Below are positions 44,267 to 54,414 of a stretch of 64,000 nt of DNA, piece by piece. The stretch is from Malaya genurostris (taxonomy: Eukaryota > Arthropoda > Insecta > Diptera > Culicidae). How positions within the stretch are numbered: position 1 is the first letter of the stretch; every line of letters starts with the position of its first letter. The position numbers and the translations under genes were made by a program. The stretch is from NCBI RefSeq assembly GCF_030247185.1, contig NC_080571.1:29247753-29311752 (forward strand). The letters are read 5' to 3'. Below the pieces are notes generated by a model. The model worked only from the letters and a program-made list of their open reading frames with translations, had not been told where the DNA came from and ran no database searches.

Positions 44267-45688
44267 ATGAGTTCAACACCATCAACATCGGCGTCGAGTG
44301 AGGAGGTAAACCCTTTCGCAAGAGGGGGTTTGAGGAGGTCTCCATCCAGAACGGGTGCGAGAAAGGAGAGCGAAGCAGTAGCTGAGGAGACGAGTGACAG
44401 CAATGTCCACGTCAAACCAGTGAACCAGCCTGAGTCCCAGGAGCAAGCGAAGGAAGTAATCAAGCCGAGTATGACAGCGGTCATAGAACAACTCGACGCG
44501 ATTATTGAATTCGCGCAGGAGAAATCCAACATCAGCAAGGAACTGAAGGCGAACTTGCTGAAGCTACGTAAGGCCGTGAACGTAGCTAAAAGGGACCAAG
44601 AGGCGTTGATAGTGCGGCTAGAGGGTGGCGGAAAGTCGGAGAAGTGTTCTCAAACAGAGCCCTTCACCTTCGATACCGACAAAAAACAGGAGGCGGTCGA
44701 CTATGCGCTCCGGCTCACGATTGAGCGGAATAAACAGCGCCGGAAACGCGCCAGGGATTCTTCAGGCAGTAAACGCCTGACTCCCAAGGCCAAAAGGAGC
44801 AAAGACCATGGCGGAAATGATGGGGCGAAGGAACGTGGCGAGGGGCTCAACCCAAACCTCGGCACTCGAACCCCGGATCCGAGCCATGTAAGCGAACCCG
44901 GCGAGAATCCATGGGTGAAGGTCGCGAAGAAGAAAAAGGTCCCAAAAGAGGCCGGGCCCATTCCCGCGAGGAAGGCTAGGGACAAAGGAGAGGCTTTGTT
45001 GGTTAAGGCCGACAAAGAAAAGTACGCCGATGTGCTCAAGGCCATGCGGAGCGAGGCAAAGCTAGCCGAGCTTGGCAAAGAGGTTCGCAGCATCCGTCGT
45101 ACGAAGACGGGAGAGATGCTGCTCGAGCTTAAAAAGGGAGCTCTGGGCGGAACGGAGCTTGTTGCGCTGGCCCAACCAGTCCTGGGCGATACGGCCGAAA
45201 TTAGAGCCCTGCGTAACGAGGTTGCACTCCAGTGCAAACGGTTGGACGAAATCGCCACCGCAGAAGAACTTGCCATGGCCATCAAGGAGCAAGGAGGTGT
45301 GGATGTCTCACGGGAATCCATCCGCATGAGGAAAGGACCACAGGGCACCCAGATAGCTACATTTAAGCTATCGGCCACGGATGCCAATAAGGTCCTCAAA
45401 GTGGGCAGGCTAAAGGTCGGATGGTCGGTATGCCCAGTGACCGCTTACCAACCGCCGGTGGTCGACATGTGCTTCAGGTGTTCCGAACCTGGCCACAAGT
45501 CGTGGAATTGCAAAGGCCCAGACCGGAGCAACCTCTGCAAGCGTTGCGGCGGCGAGGGGCACAAGGCGTATGCATGCGAAAGAACGCCACGTTGCATGCT
45601 ATGCGCGAGCAAGAAGAAGGCCACAAACCACGTCATGGGCGGACCTACTTGCTCAACAAGTGGAGGGAGTAAAACAGCATGCAAGTAG
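44267..45688 (+). CDS. ORF1: Gag-like nucleic-acid-binding protein of R1-clade element
   Basis: 473 residues. ORF1 proteins of this clade coat the element RNA and form the ribonucleoprotein needed for retrotransposition. The first 80 residues are low-complexity, rich in Ser, Glu and Pro. Residues about 75-125 look helical and probably coiled-coil (ELKANLLKLRKAVNVAKR). A Lys/Arg-rich stretch follows (about 155-245, with nuclear-localisation-like clusters such as KAKRSKD and KKKKVPK). The C-terminus has three zinc knuckles starting at Cys402: CFRCSEPGHKSWNC, CKRCGGEGHKAYAC and CMLC....H......C. The start ATG at 44267 is the first long-frame ATG after the 5' UTR. The stop overlaps the ORF2 start by 10 bases. 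No stop or frameshift inside. Confidence 0.92.
   Translation: MSSTPSTSASSEEVNPFARGGLRRSPSRTGARKESEAVAEETSDSNVHVKPVNQPESQEQAKEVIKPSMTAVIEQLDAIIEFAQEKSNISKELKANLLKLRKAVNVAKRDQEALIVRLEGGGKSEKCSQTEPFTFDTDKKQEAVDYALRLTIERNKQRRKRARDSSGSKRLTPKAKRSKDHGGNDGAKERGEGLNPNLGTRTPDPSHVSEPGENPWVKVAKKKKVPKEAGPIPARKARDKGEALLVKADKEKYADVLKAMRSEAKLAELGKEVRSIRRTKTGEMLLELKKGALGGTELVALAQPVLGDTAEIRALRNEVALQCKRLDEIATAEELAMAIKEQGGVDVSRESIRMRKGPQGTQIATFKLSATDANKVLKVGRLKVGWSVCPVTAYQPPVVDMCFRCSEPGHKSWNCKGPDRSNLCKRCGGEGHKAYACERTPRCMLCASKKKATNHVMGGPTCSTSGGSKTACK
45679..45688 (+). promoter_or_regulatory. ORF1 stop / ORF2 start overlap
   Basis: ATGCAAGTAG holds the ORF2 start codon and the ORF1 stop TAG three bases later in the other frame. 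This layout suggests ORF2 is translated by termination-reinitiation, as shown for some relatives of the R1 clade, rather than as a frameshift fusion. Confidence 0.6.
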
Positions 45689-48630
45689 TACAGCTGAACC
45701 TAAATCACTGTGCAGCTGGCCAGCAATTGCTGCACCAGTCAGTGACGGAATGGGGCATTGATGTCGCGATTCTTTCGGATCCCTATCACACACCGGTAGA
45801 TAACGGGAACTGGGTGTCTGACGAAGCCAAGACGGTGGCGATCTTGACGACTGGTCGATACCCAGTGCAAGAGGTGGTGAAAACACAAGCGGAGGGAGTA
45901 GCCGTAGCTAAGATAAACGGAGTTTACTATTGTAGCTGCTACGCACCACCGAGATGGTCAATAGACCAGTTCACTCGGATGGTCGACATGTTGACCGCAG
46001 ACCTGGTGGGTCGGAAGCCGGTGGTGATAGCCGGAGACTTCAACGCCTGGGCAACGGCTTGGGGCAGCCGCTTCACCAATAGGAGAGGACAGACGTTACT
46101 GGAGGCCCTCGCCAAGTTGGACGTCGTGTTAGCGAATGATGGACTGAAAAGTACCTTCCAGCGGAATGGAGTCGAGTCGTTTATCGACCTGACTTTCTGT
46201 AGTCCCGGCCTAGCTGGAGATCTTAATTGGAGAGTTGATGATGGCTACACCCATAGCGACCATCTAGCCATTCGCTACACGATCGGCCAATTGGCGAGAA
46301 GCACAAGGATGAGTAATACTCCCAAAACTCTAGCGTGGAAGGTGGCTAACTTCGACCGCGAAACGTTTTGCGCTGCCCTCGAATTAGAGGAGAACAACGC
46401 GAACCTGAGAGGGGACGAGTTGGTCGCTATCCTGTCACGGGCGTGTGACGCGACCATGCCTAGAAAGGCTCAACCGAGGACCAATAGACTACCGGTCTAC
46501 TGGTGGAACGAGCAAATTGCACGCCTTCGCGCATCCTGCCTCAGGGCTAGAAGAAGGATGCAAAGAGCTCGATCAGCGGAGATGAGGATGGAGAGGAACA
46601 CGGCGTTCAAAGCGGCGAAGCTAGCACTAAACAAGGCCATCAGCGCAAGCAAAAGAGCCTGTTTCGACAAGCTATGCGAGGGAGCCAACTCCAACCCATG
46701 GGGCGATGCCTACAGGATGGTGATGGCCAAAACGAGAGGGGCGCTAGCACCCCCTGAACGTAGTCCGGCGAGGTTGAAGGAAATCATAACGGTTCTCTTT
46801 CCCCACCACGACACGTCCCCCTGGCAGCCAGCTCCGCTACCAGCGAATGAAGTCGTAAAGGTGACGAACGAGGAGTTGCTCACTGCGGCGAGATCGCTCG
46901 ATACAAAGAAAGCCCCGGGGCCAGACGGTATCCCGAACGTGGCTCTAAAGGCGGCTATAATGACTAAACCGGACATGTTCAGGGAGGTCATACAGAGATG
47001 TCTGGACGAGCGTATATTCCCAGACATTTGGAAAAGACAAAGGTTGGTACTATTACCGAAACCTGGGAAACCCCCAGGGGATCCTTCGGCGTATAGACCA
47101 ATCTGTCTGATAGACACTGTGGGTAAGCTCCTTGAGAAAATCATCCTCAACAGGCTAGCCCCCTTCATAGAGGAGGCAGGAGGACTGTCCAGTCAACAGT
47201 ACGGGTTCCGCAGAGGCAGGTCGACGGTGGACGCCATAACATCGGTGGTAACCACGGCGGAGGTAGCTATACAGCGCAAACGACGAGGGATCCGCTACTG
47301 TGCGGTAGTAACGCTAGACGTCAAGAACGCGTTCAATAGTGCTTGCTGGGCAGACATTGCTGATTCCCTACTTCGACTAGGAGTACCGGAAGGGCTGTAC
47401 AAGATTCTGGAAAGCTACTTCCAGAACCGAGTATTGCTCTACGAGACCGACGAAGGCACACGTAGCACTCCAATCACGGCTGGAGTACCACAGGGATCTA
47501 TCTTGGGCCCGATCCTGTGGAATATAATGTACGATGGAGTACTGAGGTTGAGGCTCCCTCCGGGTGTCAAGATAGTCGGGTTCGCGGACGACGTCACGCT
47601 GACAGTCTACGGCGAATCCATCGAAGAGGTCGAACTGAGTGCATCACACTCAATTTGCTTGGTGGAGGACTGGCTGCGTAGCAGGAAACTGCAACTCGCG
47701 CACCACAAAACAGAGGTGATGGTGGTAAACAACCGCAAATCAGAACAGGAGGCACTGGTACATGCCGGAGATTGCGGGATCCCCTCCAAGAGATCACTGA
47801 AGCAATTGGGTGTGATGCTTGACGACAAACTCAGTTTCAGCAAGCACGTTGAATACGCCTGCAAGCGCGCATCAACAGCGATCGCGGCGCTCTCCCGTTT
47901 GATGGCCAACAGCTCGCCTGTGCGCTCCAGTAAACGAAGGTTACTGGCAGGAGTGGCAGTTTCGATCCTCAGGTACGGCAGCCCGGTATGGGCGTCGGCA
48001 CTAAATGTGGAACGCAACGCACAGATGCTGGAGAGTACGCATAGACTGATGTGTCTTCGCGTAATCAGTGCATACCGCACTGTATCGAGGGATGCGGCCT
48101 GTGTGGTTGCAAGCATGATGCCTATCGGTCTGATAGTGAAGGAAGACGCGGAGCGCTACAGCATGCGAGGAGACAGGAACGCCCGTAGGGCCTCCAAAGC
48201 CGCTTCTCTACGCAGATGGCAACAAGAGTGGGACAGCTCAACCAAGGGCAGGTGGACACATCGGCTCATACCTAGGGTCTCGAGCTGGTTAGATAGACCT
48301 CACGGAGAAGTGAACTTCGGCCTGACGCAATTCCTCACAGGCCACGGGTGCTTCAGATGGTACCTCCACAGGTTCGGCCACGCGACATCCCCTGTATGTC
48401 CTGGCTGCCCAGACGAGGTCGAGACGGCTGAACACGTCTTGTTCGCATGTTCCCGTTTCGCGGCTCAAAGGAGTGATCTACTGGAGGCATGCGGCAGGGA
48501 CACCACACCGGAAAACCTGATCCAGAGAATGTGCCACTGCGTAGAGAACTGGAACGCAGTGTCGACCGCGGCATCCCAAATTGCGGGCATATTGCGGCGG
48601 AAATGGAGTGCGGATCAACGCGTACCGTAG
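45679..48630 (+). CDS. ORF2: endonuclease-reverse transcriptase of R1-clade element
   Basis: 983 residues. The N-terminal APE-type endonuclease (about 1-215) shows LNLNHCAAG (Asn9), GDFNAWATAWGS (Asp120, Asn122), FIDLTF and THSDHLA (Asp194, His195). It nicks the target DNA. The reverse transcriptase (about 450-740) shows LPKPGKPPGDPSAYRPICL, QYGFRRGRST, LDVKNAFN, GVPQGSILGP (about 602-611), the catalytic FADD (635-638) and LGVMLDDKLSF. It primes cDNA synthesis from the nick. A C-terminal zinc finger C-x2-C-x8-H-x4-C uses Cys907, Cys910, His919 and Cys924. Length is normal for an R1-clade ORF2, and no key RT residue is missing. One oddity is SDPY at residues 33-36 where many relatives have SEPY/QEPY. 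The ATG at 45679 lies in the last codons of ORF1. Confidence 0.95.
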   Translation: MQVVQLNLNHCAAGQQLLHQSVTEWGIDVAILSDPYHTPVDNGNWVSDEAKTVAILTTGRYPVQEVVKTQAEGVAVAKINGVYYCSCYAPPRWSIDQFTRMVDMLTADLVGRKPVVIAGDFNAWATAWGSRFTNRRGQTLLEALAKLDVVLANDGLKSTFQRNGVESFIDLTFCSPGLAGDLNWRVDDGYTHSDHLAIRYTIGQLARSTRMSNTPKTLAWKVANFDRETFCAALELEENNANLRGDELVAILSRACDATMPRKAQPRTNRLPVYWWNEQIARLRASCLRARRRMQRARSAEMRMERNTAFKAAKLALNKAISASKRACFDKLCEGANSNPWGDAYRMVMAKTRGALAPPERSPARLKEIITVLFPHHDTSPWQPAPLPANEVVKVTNEELLTAARSLDTKKAPGPDGIPNVALKAAIMTKPDMFREVIQRCLDERIFPDIWKRQRLVLLPKPGKPPGDPSAYRPICLIDTVGKLLEKIILNRLAPFIEEAGGLSSQQYGFRRGRSTVDAITSVVTTAEVAIQRKRRGIRYCAVVTLDVKNAFNSACWADIADSLLRLGVPEGLYKILESYFQNRVLLYETDEGTRSTPITAGVPQGSILGPILWNIMYDGVLRLRLPPGVKIVGFADDVTLTVYGESIEEVELSASHSICLVEDWLRSRKLQLAHHKTEVMVVNNRKSEQEALVHAGDCGIPSKRSLKQLGVMLDDKLSFSKHVEYACKRASTAIAALSRLMANSSPVRSSKRRLLAGVAVSILRYGSPVWASALNVERNAQMLESTHRLMCLRVISAYRTVSRDAACVVASMMPIGLIVKEDAERYSMRGDRNARRASKAASLRRWQQEWDSSTKGRWTHRLIPRVSSWLDRPHGEVNFGLTQFLTGHGCFRWYLHRFGHATSPVCPGCPDEVETAEHVLFACSRFAAQRSDLLEACGRDTTPENLIQRMCHCVENWNAVSTAASQIAGILRRKWSADQRVP

Positions 48631-48657
48631 TAGGCTCAAGAGGGATCAGCGAATAAA

Positions 48658-49440
48658 CGTCGGTCCGGGAGAACCTTCTTCGTCGGGAAGCTCTTCGTCG
48701 GAGTAGTCTAGATCCATCGTCGGGGACTAGACGAGTAGTACGTAAAACTGCTAGGATCGTCGGGGCGCCAGTGAACCGGAAGCTATCCTCCAACCGGAAT
48801 CACTGGACCGACCCAGGCATCCTCTCGGTCGGGCGTTGACGGGAATCGAAAGCGTCGGTTTCGGGAGGGCCTGCTTCGTCGGGGAACTCTCCGTCGGTGT
48901 AGGCTAGATCCTTCGGCGGGGGCTAGTCGAGTAGCCGCCACAACACCGATTCGAGTCGTCGAGGCGCCAGCGAACCGGAAGCCATGCTCCAACCGGAATC
49001 GCGGGACCGACCTCGGCACTCCATCGGGTGTCCCGTGTGGTGAGAAGAATCGGTGTCGGGAGATTCTCCTTCGCCGGGGAAATCTCCGTCGGAGTAGTCT
49101 AGATCCTTTGTCGGGGACTAGATGAGTAGATCGTCGCGTGATACCGATAGGATCGTCTGAGCGCCAGTGTACCGGAAGCCACGCTCCAACCGGAATCATT
49201 GGATCGACTTAGGCATCCTTTCGGTCGGGTCGTAGACGCGTACCGTAAGCGTCGGTTCGGTAGAACTTCCCTCGTCGGGGAACCCTCCATCGGTGTAGAC
49301 TAGATCTTTTGGCGGAGACTAGTCGAGTAGTTCCGCGACGTAGCATCAGTTTTGGGTCGTCGAGGCGCCAGTGAACCGGAAGTTACCATCCAGCCGGCAT
49401 CACTGGACCGACCTCGTCATCCAACTGGTCGATCCCTCGA
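48658..49440 (+). repeat. Four ~195-199-bp tandem repeats in the 3' UTR
   Basis: Units begin at 48658, 48853, 49051 and 49250. Each contains TCGTCGGGG, GTCTAGATCC-type sequence, a GAGTAG string, GGCGCCAGTGAACCGGAAGC and CCAACCGGAATCACTGGACC with substitutions. Units 1 and 3 share GAGTAGTCTAGATCC..GGGGACTAGA. Units 2 and 4 share GTGTAG(G/A)CTAGATC..GACTAGTCGAGTAG. The array is therefore an A-B-A-B double dimer of about 390 bp. Confidence 0.85.
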
Positions 49441-49640
49441 GAGCAGGATGCTGATCCCCATTCTGCATAAATCTGGGGAGGGTGCTGTGAGCACCAATAG
49501 CCTTCCACCCCGAAGTAATACCTAGCGGTGGTGCCGGGGAGGTAGGGTTGGAGATCCAAGGTGTTTTAGTGGGTAGTTCCAATCAACAGTTGGGTAGTCC
49601 TGTGGAGAGTCCCACACTCCGTGCGTAAATGCATTTCACC

Positions 49641-49673
<33 letters not shown>
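49441..49673 (+). other. Terminal 3' UTR and A tail of the R1-clade element
   Basis: About 205 bases of single-copy 3' UTR (ending CATTTCACCTTGT), which probably contains the RT recognition sequence, then about 29 A residues to the target duplication at 49674. Confidence 0.75.
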
Positions 49674-49675
<2 letters not shown>

Positions 49676-49684
49676 GGCGAAGTT

Positions 49685-50701
49685 AACCAAACATTAAAAG
49701 TCAACAACGGAAACGGCATCGATTGCAACACCTCCAACTTGATTTCCGCTTGGATTGTGGGTATCATTCGCTGAAAGATTACAAAATCCATCTTCATTCG
49801 TAACCGGAGTCGCCGTTCGAAGAATAAAACCCACCCTCATCCGCTGGTCACCAACAATCCCACCGTGAGCTTCCCATTGTTATCGGGTTCGGTTGCGGTA
49901 CGATTGAACTTTTTACTGACGGAAGCGAAATTGAAATTTATATCGTAATAAAGCAACTCAATCGCGCATTTACCGCGCGCGCGCCCACCAGTTTGGTTTG
50001 GTTCGGTTCGAGTTCCGGAACAAAAGAGAAAACACATAATTCAGTCGGTGCATCGAACGGTTTCGGTAAGACGTCTGCCTTATTTGAATGGTTCTCTTCA
50101 AACTGCTTCCAACCAGTTTTGCATTGGAATGGATCCTGGTCCCGATCAGACGAAGATAGATACTGCAGAAAGAGTTTATTGAATGTTGATACTCAATCGA
50201 CCGGGGTTCGATTGATTCCGAGTCGAACAAACAATGAAATGCAAATGTTGGCAGAAGATCAAAGCTGCGGGGAAATCATTCGGTTCGTGTGAAGCACCAC
50301 GCATCTCCATCGTTTGCTGGCCGAAGCTGACGCATGATGGAAAGTGATTATTTTTGCGCTAGTAATTTTTCTATTCAATTGAAATTATTATTGCTTTCGA
50401 ACCATCTCACTTGAATACGGTCGTACGGTTCCATCGGTTTCCAGCGCACATCGTCGGACAAAGACGACACAGGAAATAGAAAAGGCGAGTTCGGTTTGTG
50501 CATGTATGTGCAATTTCCGCCAGGATGTGATTGGAAAGGATTGCTTCCACTTACATGAACTCATTCCGTAGATACGCGCCGAGCAACTCTCTCTCTCTCT
50601 CTTTCTCTGCTACATAGAAATACCATACCTTGCTAGCGGGGTCCGATCAACGACTATGGTTACATTTGCAAACGTGACCCTTTTATGGTCTGCTCCCATC
50701 T
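49685..50701. other. Unique DNA downstream of the R1-clade element
   Basis: Balanced composition, not shared with other parts of the window. A (CT)n run lies at about 50590-50607. Frames (49970-50230 minus, 49993-50292 plus) have no motifs. With 43428-43639 it formed continuous DNA before the R1-element insertion. Confidence 0.45.
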
Positions 50702-50705
50702 TTAA

Positions 50706-51845
50706 CACTCCTAATACCAAGCCTAAAAAAGTTACGCGAAGCACCAAGCCTCAAAAAAAGTTGGAACGGTAACTTTGAGCTACCATAGCTCAGTTGTTAC
50801 TTGACCAATTTCGATAAATTTTTCACCCTCGAATTTTGTGAAGTTTGTAGATTATTTTAAGTATATCATTATTGGCAATCTTTTAGGAAAAACCAATGAA
50901 AATCAGATTTTTCCCGTTCCAAGTTTTTTTTCGAGCTCAAAACGTGCCCTATCTGCATTCATGCGGCACCTGCATCGCGAATCGGATATTGAGAACTTCA
51001 ACTTTACCGAGTCATAACTTTGTTGTTAGTCAACCGATCTTCAAAATTTGTTCACCATTGGAAAGGTAATACTTCCAGAAATAAAATGCACTGAAAAAAA
51101 CGAAAAATAGGGTTATCTACCCAAAGTTATATTGAAAACTGTAAATAGATGACCTAAGAAAAGATGAGACTTTTTACTATTATCGTAAATATCTCGAAAT
51201 TCAAAGCGATGACCTATATATTTTTATACATCATTCGATTGCTAGTGATACCAGCTACAATTTTCGCTCAATTACCATTCCTCCTCAATCAGAAGAAAAC
51301 ATTGAGAAACCGATAAATTTATATATATATATGAATTTTTCATTTTTTTCACATGTTTGTATATAACTCGAAAATTAAAGCGATGACATGTACATTTCTT
51401 TGATTCAAAATATTGAAATCATTACCAGAAACAATGTATTGATGATCAAAATTATATATCCGTTCAAAGAATCTCAAGAAATTTGGTACAAATACAAAGA
51501 ATTTGTGTTATTGGGAAAATTTTGCCAAACAACATGAAATCAAAACTTTTAAATTTTATGACATATATTTTTTTATTATTTTAGTTGGAAATTTATTATA
51601 AACAAAATTTACGAAAAAAAACTGAAACTCGGATTTCACTGAAAATTTTAAATTTTTTAGTAAATAACCTTAAACTCTTAAAATATTCTTGTATTGGACA
51701 AACGATCTAAACAATTTTTATGCACAACACAAACGCATTTGATAACTACTAAAATTCTGGTTTTGTTGTAGGTTTGCCGTAGAATCTCAAAAAATAGACA
51801 GAAGATCGGAAATTTTAAAATTTCCGAGTTAAATTGCATTGCACA
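50706..51845 (+). repeat. Left long inverted repeat arm
   Basis: 1,140 bases, non-coding. The outer 60 bases contain a small local duplication (ACCAAGCCTAAAAAAGTTAC / ACCAAGCCTCAAAAAAAGTT) that is absent from the right arm. Confidence 0.8.
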
Positions 51846-52374
51846 GTGGTCAGGATCCACAATTTAGGGGGACAAAAACATTTGTGGCTTATCCTTATAC
51901 TTTAGAGCTATGATGTCTTCAAAACAAATGATCAGTGAAGATAAACCATATGTCGATGTACATGGTATTAGGGTGGCTCTTATTATTAAGGTGATCCAAA
52001 ACTTATTTTCCGGATGTATTGAGATAGAGGACTGCATTTTCCGGCAAAACTGTAGATAAACTTATATCGAGCAGCTTTGCTGAGGACATCATAGTAGTAT
52101 CTGCAACGGTTTAAGTGTTACAGCTATTTTTAAAGAGCAACTTAGGGTGTTCCTCAAAAAATCAGATTTTTTGCTCTAGCATTTATATTTTTCTCTTTTC
52201 GTATAGGTATCTTTGAACATCTTTTAGAGTTTGTTAAAACCAATTTTTTAATGACTGGCGCATTCAGGTAGCGTTTTCTGAACCGAAGTTATGAGCAAAA
52301 CTAGTTCAAAAACAGGTTATTTTTAAACTGATATATCTAAAATTGAGAAAAACGAAAAAAATCCGTTTCTTGTA
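51846..52374. other. Loop of the long-inverted-repeat element, left part
   Basis: About 530 bases of single-copy loop DNA before the DD41D insertion. No motif-bearing frame. Confidence 0.45.
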
Positions 52375-53299
52375 AAGGGTGATTTTTTAAGAGCTTGAGA
52401 ACTTTTTTAAACAATAAAACGCATAAAATTTGCAAAATCTCATCGGTTCTTTATTTTAAACGTTAGATTGGTACATGACATTTACTTTTTGAAGATAATT
52501 TCATTTAAATGTTGACCGCGGCTGCGTCTTAGGTGGTCCATTCGGAAAATCCGCTTTTTTATCGACAAATTTTGTTCAGCGATGAGGCTCATTTCTGGTT
52601 GAATGGCTACGTAAATAAGCAAAATTGCCGCATTTGGAGTGAAGAGCAACCAGAAGCCGTTCAAGAATTGCCCATGCATCCCGAAAAATGCACTGTTTGG
52701 TGTGGTTTGTACGCTGGTGGAATCATTGGACCGTATTTTTTCAAAGATGCTGTTGGACGCAACGTTACAGTGAATGGCGGTCGCTATCGTTCGATGCTAA
52801 CAAACTTTTTGTTGCCAAAAATGGAAGAACTGAACTTGGTTGACATGTGGTTTCAACAAGATGGCGCTACATGCCACACAGCTCGCGATTCTATGGCCAT
52901 TTTGAGGGAAAACTTCGGAGAACAATTCATCTCAAGAAATGGACCGGTAAGTTGGCCACCAAGATCGTGCGATTTGACGCCTTTAGACTATTTTTTGTGG
53001 GGCTACGTCAAGTCTAAAGTCTACAGAAATAAGCCAGTAACTATTCCAGCTTTGGAAGACAACATTTCCGAAGAAATTCGGGCTATTCCGGCCGAAATGC
53101 TCGAAAAAGTTGCCCAAAATTGGACTTTCCGAATGGACCACCTAAGACGCAGCCGCGGTCAACATTTAAATGAAATTATCTTCAAAAAGTAAATGTCATG
53201 TACCAATCTAACGTTTAAAATAAAGAACCGATGAGATTTTGCAAATTTTATGCGTTTTATTGTTTAAAAAAGTTCTCAAGCTCTTAAAAAATCACCCTT
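52375..53299 (+). mobile_element. Rearranged DD41D element with two 3' ends
   Basis: TA flanks both sides (52373-52374 and 53300-53301). The left 178 bases (52375-52552) are a near-perfect inverted copy of the right 178 (53122-53299), which include the last transposase codons and the 3' UTR. The natural 5' end and the N-terminal coding region are absent. It inserted in the loop of the TTAA element. Confidence 0.85.
52533..53192 (+). pseudogene. DD41D transposase catalytic domain, N-terminus deleted
   Basis: A continuous 219-codon frame. From about residue 13: ILFSDEAHFWLNGYVNKQN (first Asp), WCGLYAGGIIGPYFF, MWFQQDGATCHTARDSM (second Asp), SWPPRSCDLTPLDYFLWGYV (third Asp; 41 residues between the second and third). 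It closes with EIRAIPAEMLEKVAQNW and NEIIFKK. Catalytic spacing DD41D places it near the rosa-type branch of Tc1/mariner. The first ~12 codons come from the inverted 3' end, so the ATG at 52533 is not the original start. The two HTH motifs are missing, so terminal-repeat binding should be lost although the core is intact. Confidence 0.9.
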
Positions 53300-54414
53300 T
53301 ATTTGACAAAAAATATTTTCGAGCATGTTTATAAAAAAAGGCGGAGGAGATATTTTTTTAAATTTTTTTAAATTATGTTCATACATTGGATTTTTTCATT
53401 GAAAAATATTCGTATCAGTCATTTATTAGCTATATAAGGTATTTTTGTCTTCTAAAGTGTCAAATTAATTCAAGTGCATATTCGGGAAGAAATCGTTCTG
53501 CATTCTTCGGGGAATGCAGAATGGTGTCGCTTTTGTAAAATCTCTAACGCCTCTCGGTGGTTGGAGGTTCTATCAACCGTGCATTTTGGCACCTGCAGAT
53601 CGTTCAGCATCCTTTCGGGGATGCAGGACGACTTATTTCTTTATGTTTTGTGCTGTTTTCCCACCTCACCCAATTCTCAATTCCCTTCCATGTTCCTTTT
53701 ATCCTTCCCTTCCCATCAGGAAGCTGCAAAGCCAATATTCGGGGCGATTCCAGTTTCACAAGTACCTGAAATAGTGGAACTCACTTCACTGAGAAAGATG
53801 GCCTAACCGATTTGAGAACTGTTTCAATTTGTAGGTTACACTAGTTCATGTACTAGCTTTCATGTTTTTCAAAAATCAAACAAAACTGTTTGAAGAATAC
53901 ATTTTTATATGAGAATAAGAGAGATATGAGAAAAGCATCATTACACAACTAGGTGGATAAAAACAAGTTTTACTTAATTTCGTATGATTTTTGTGCTAAA
54001 TTCAGAATTCTACTTTTTCTAAATTGTTTACATATAGAAAATTCAAATAATTTTCGAATTCTATACATTCCGAAATAATTCTAAGTTTGTTATATTTGAA
54101 TTCTAATATTCTATCGATTATAATTGATGTCGTTTAGGATAGCGGAAAATTTAAGATATATTTTTTTGTTCTTAATTGCTAGTAAAACAAAAATCAAGCA
54201 ATATTTTTTTTAATTTTAGTTGGTTTCTTTGGCCATGGGTTAGTATATGGAATTCGTTTAAATTTACGTTCTATTTCTTTTTGTACAAAGCCATTGAAAT
54301 AATTTAAAATTTTCGTGTTGTCACAAAATTTATTTTATTAATAGAAACAAATTCTACGTCTCTTTGAAACAGATGAAATCAAAACGGATTCCAATATTTG
54401 CAGAAACGTTGGAA
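53300..54414. repeat. Loop of the long-inverted-repeat element, right part, with dispersed repeat
   Basis: 53465-53840 holds a less AT-rich repeat with a pyrimidine-rich stretch (about 53690-53720). Its end (GATGGCCTAACCGATTTGAG, TGTTTCAATTTGTAGGTTAC) occurs inverted at 3938-3960. The CCACCTAGTGG-type core, degraded, is at about 53936-53955. Frames at 53474-53806 have no motif. Confidence 0.5.

Larger units (their letters stand above)
43640..49673 (+). mobile_element. Full-length R1-clade non-LTR retrotransposon
   Basis: A 6.03-kb element bounded by a perfect 11-bp target duplication ACGGCGAAGTT (43629-43639 and 49674-49684). It consists of a 5' UTR (43640-44266), ORF1 (44267-45688), ORF2 (45679-48630), a ~1-kb 3' UTR with tandem repeats and a pure A tail (about 49645-49673). 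Both ORFs are open throughout, so it looks recent and possibly still active. The flanking DNA is not recognisably 28S rDNA, so it is not behaving as an rDNA-specific R1. GC content is clearly higher than in the surroundings. Confidence 0.93.

Noticed and set aside
44701..45399. 232-codon minus-strand frame and other antisense frames inside 44-48.8 kb
   Set aside because: They are shadows of the GC-richer ORF1 and ORF2 of the R1-clade element on the plus strand, which have strong domain evidence.
48353..49199. Minus-strand frames of 138-146 codons over the retrotransposon 3' UTR
   Set aside because: They fall in the 195-bp tandem repeats. Their Arg/Ser-rich repetition reflects the DNA repeat, not a protein.
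43640..49673. A 28S rDNA-specific R1 insertion
   Set aside because: The flanks on both sides of the 11-bp duplication do not read as 28S rRNA gene sequence.
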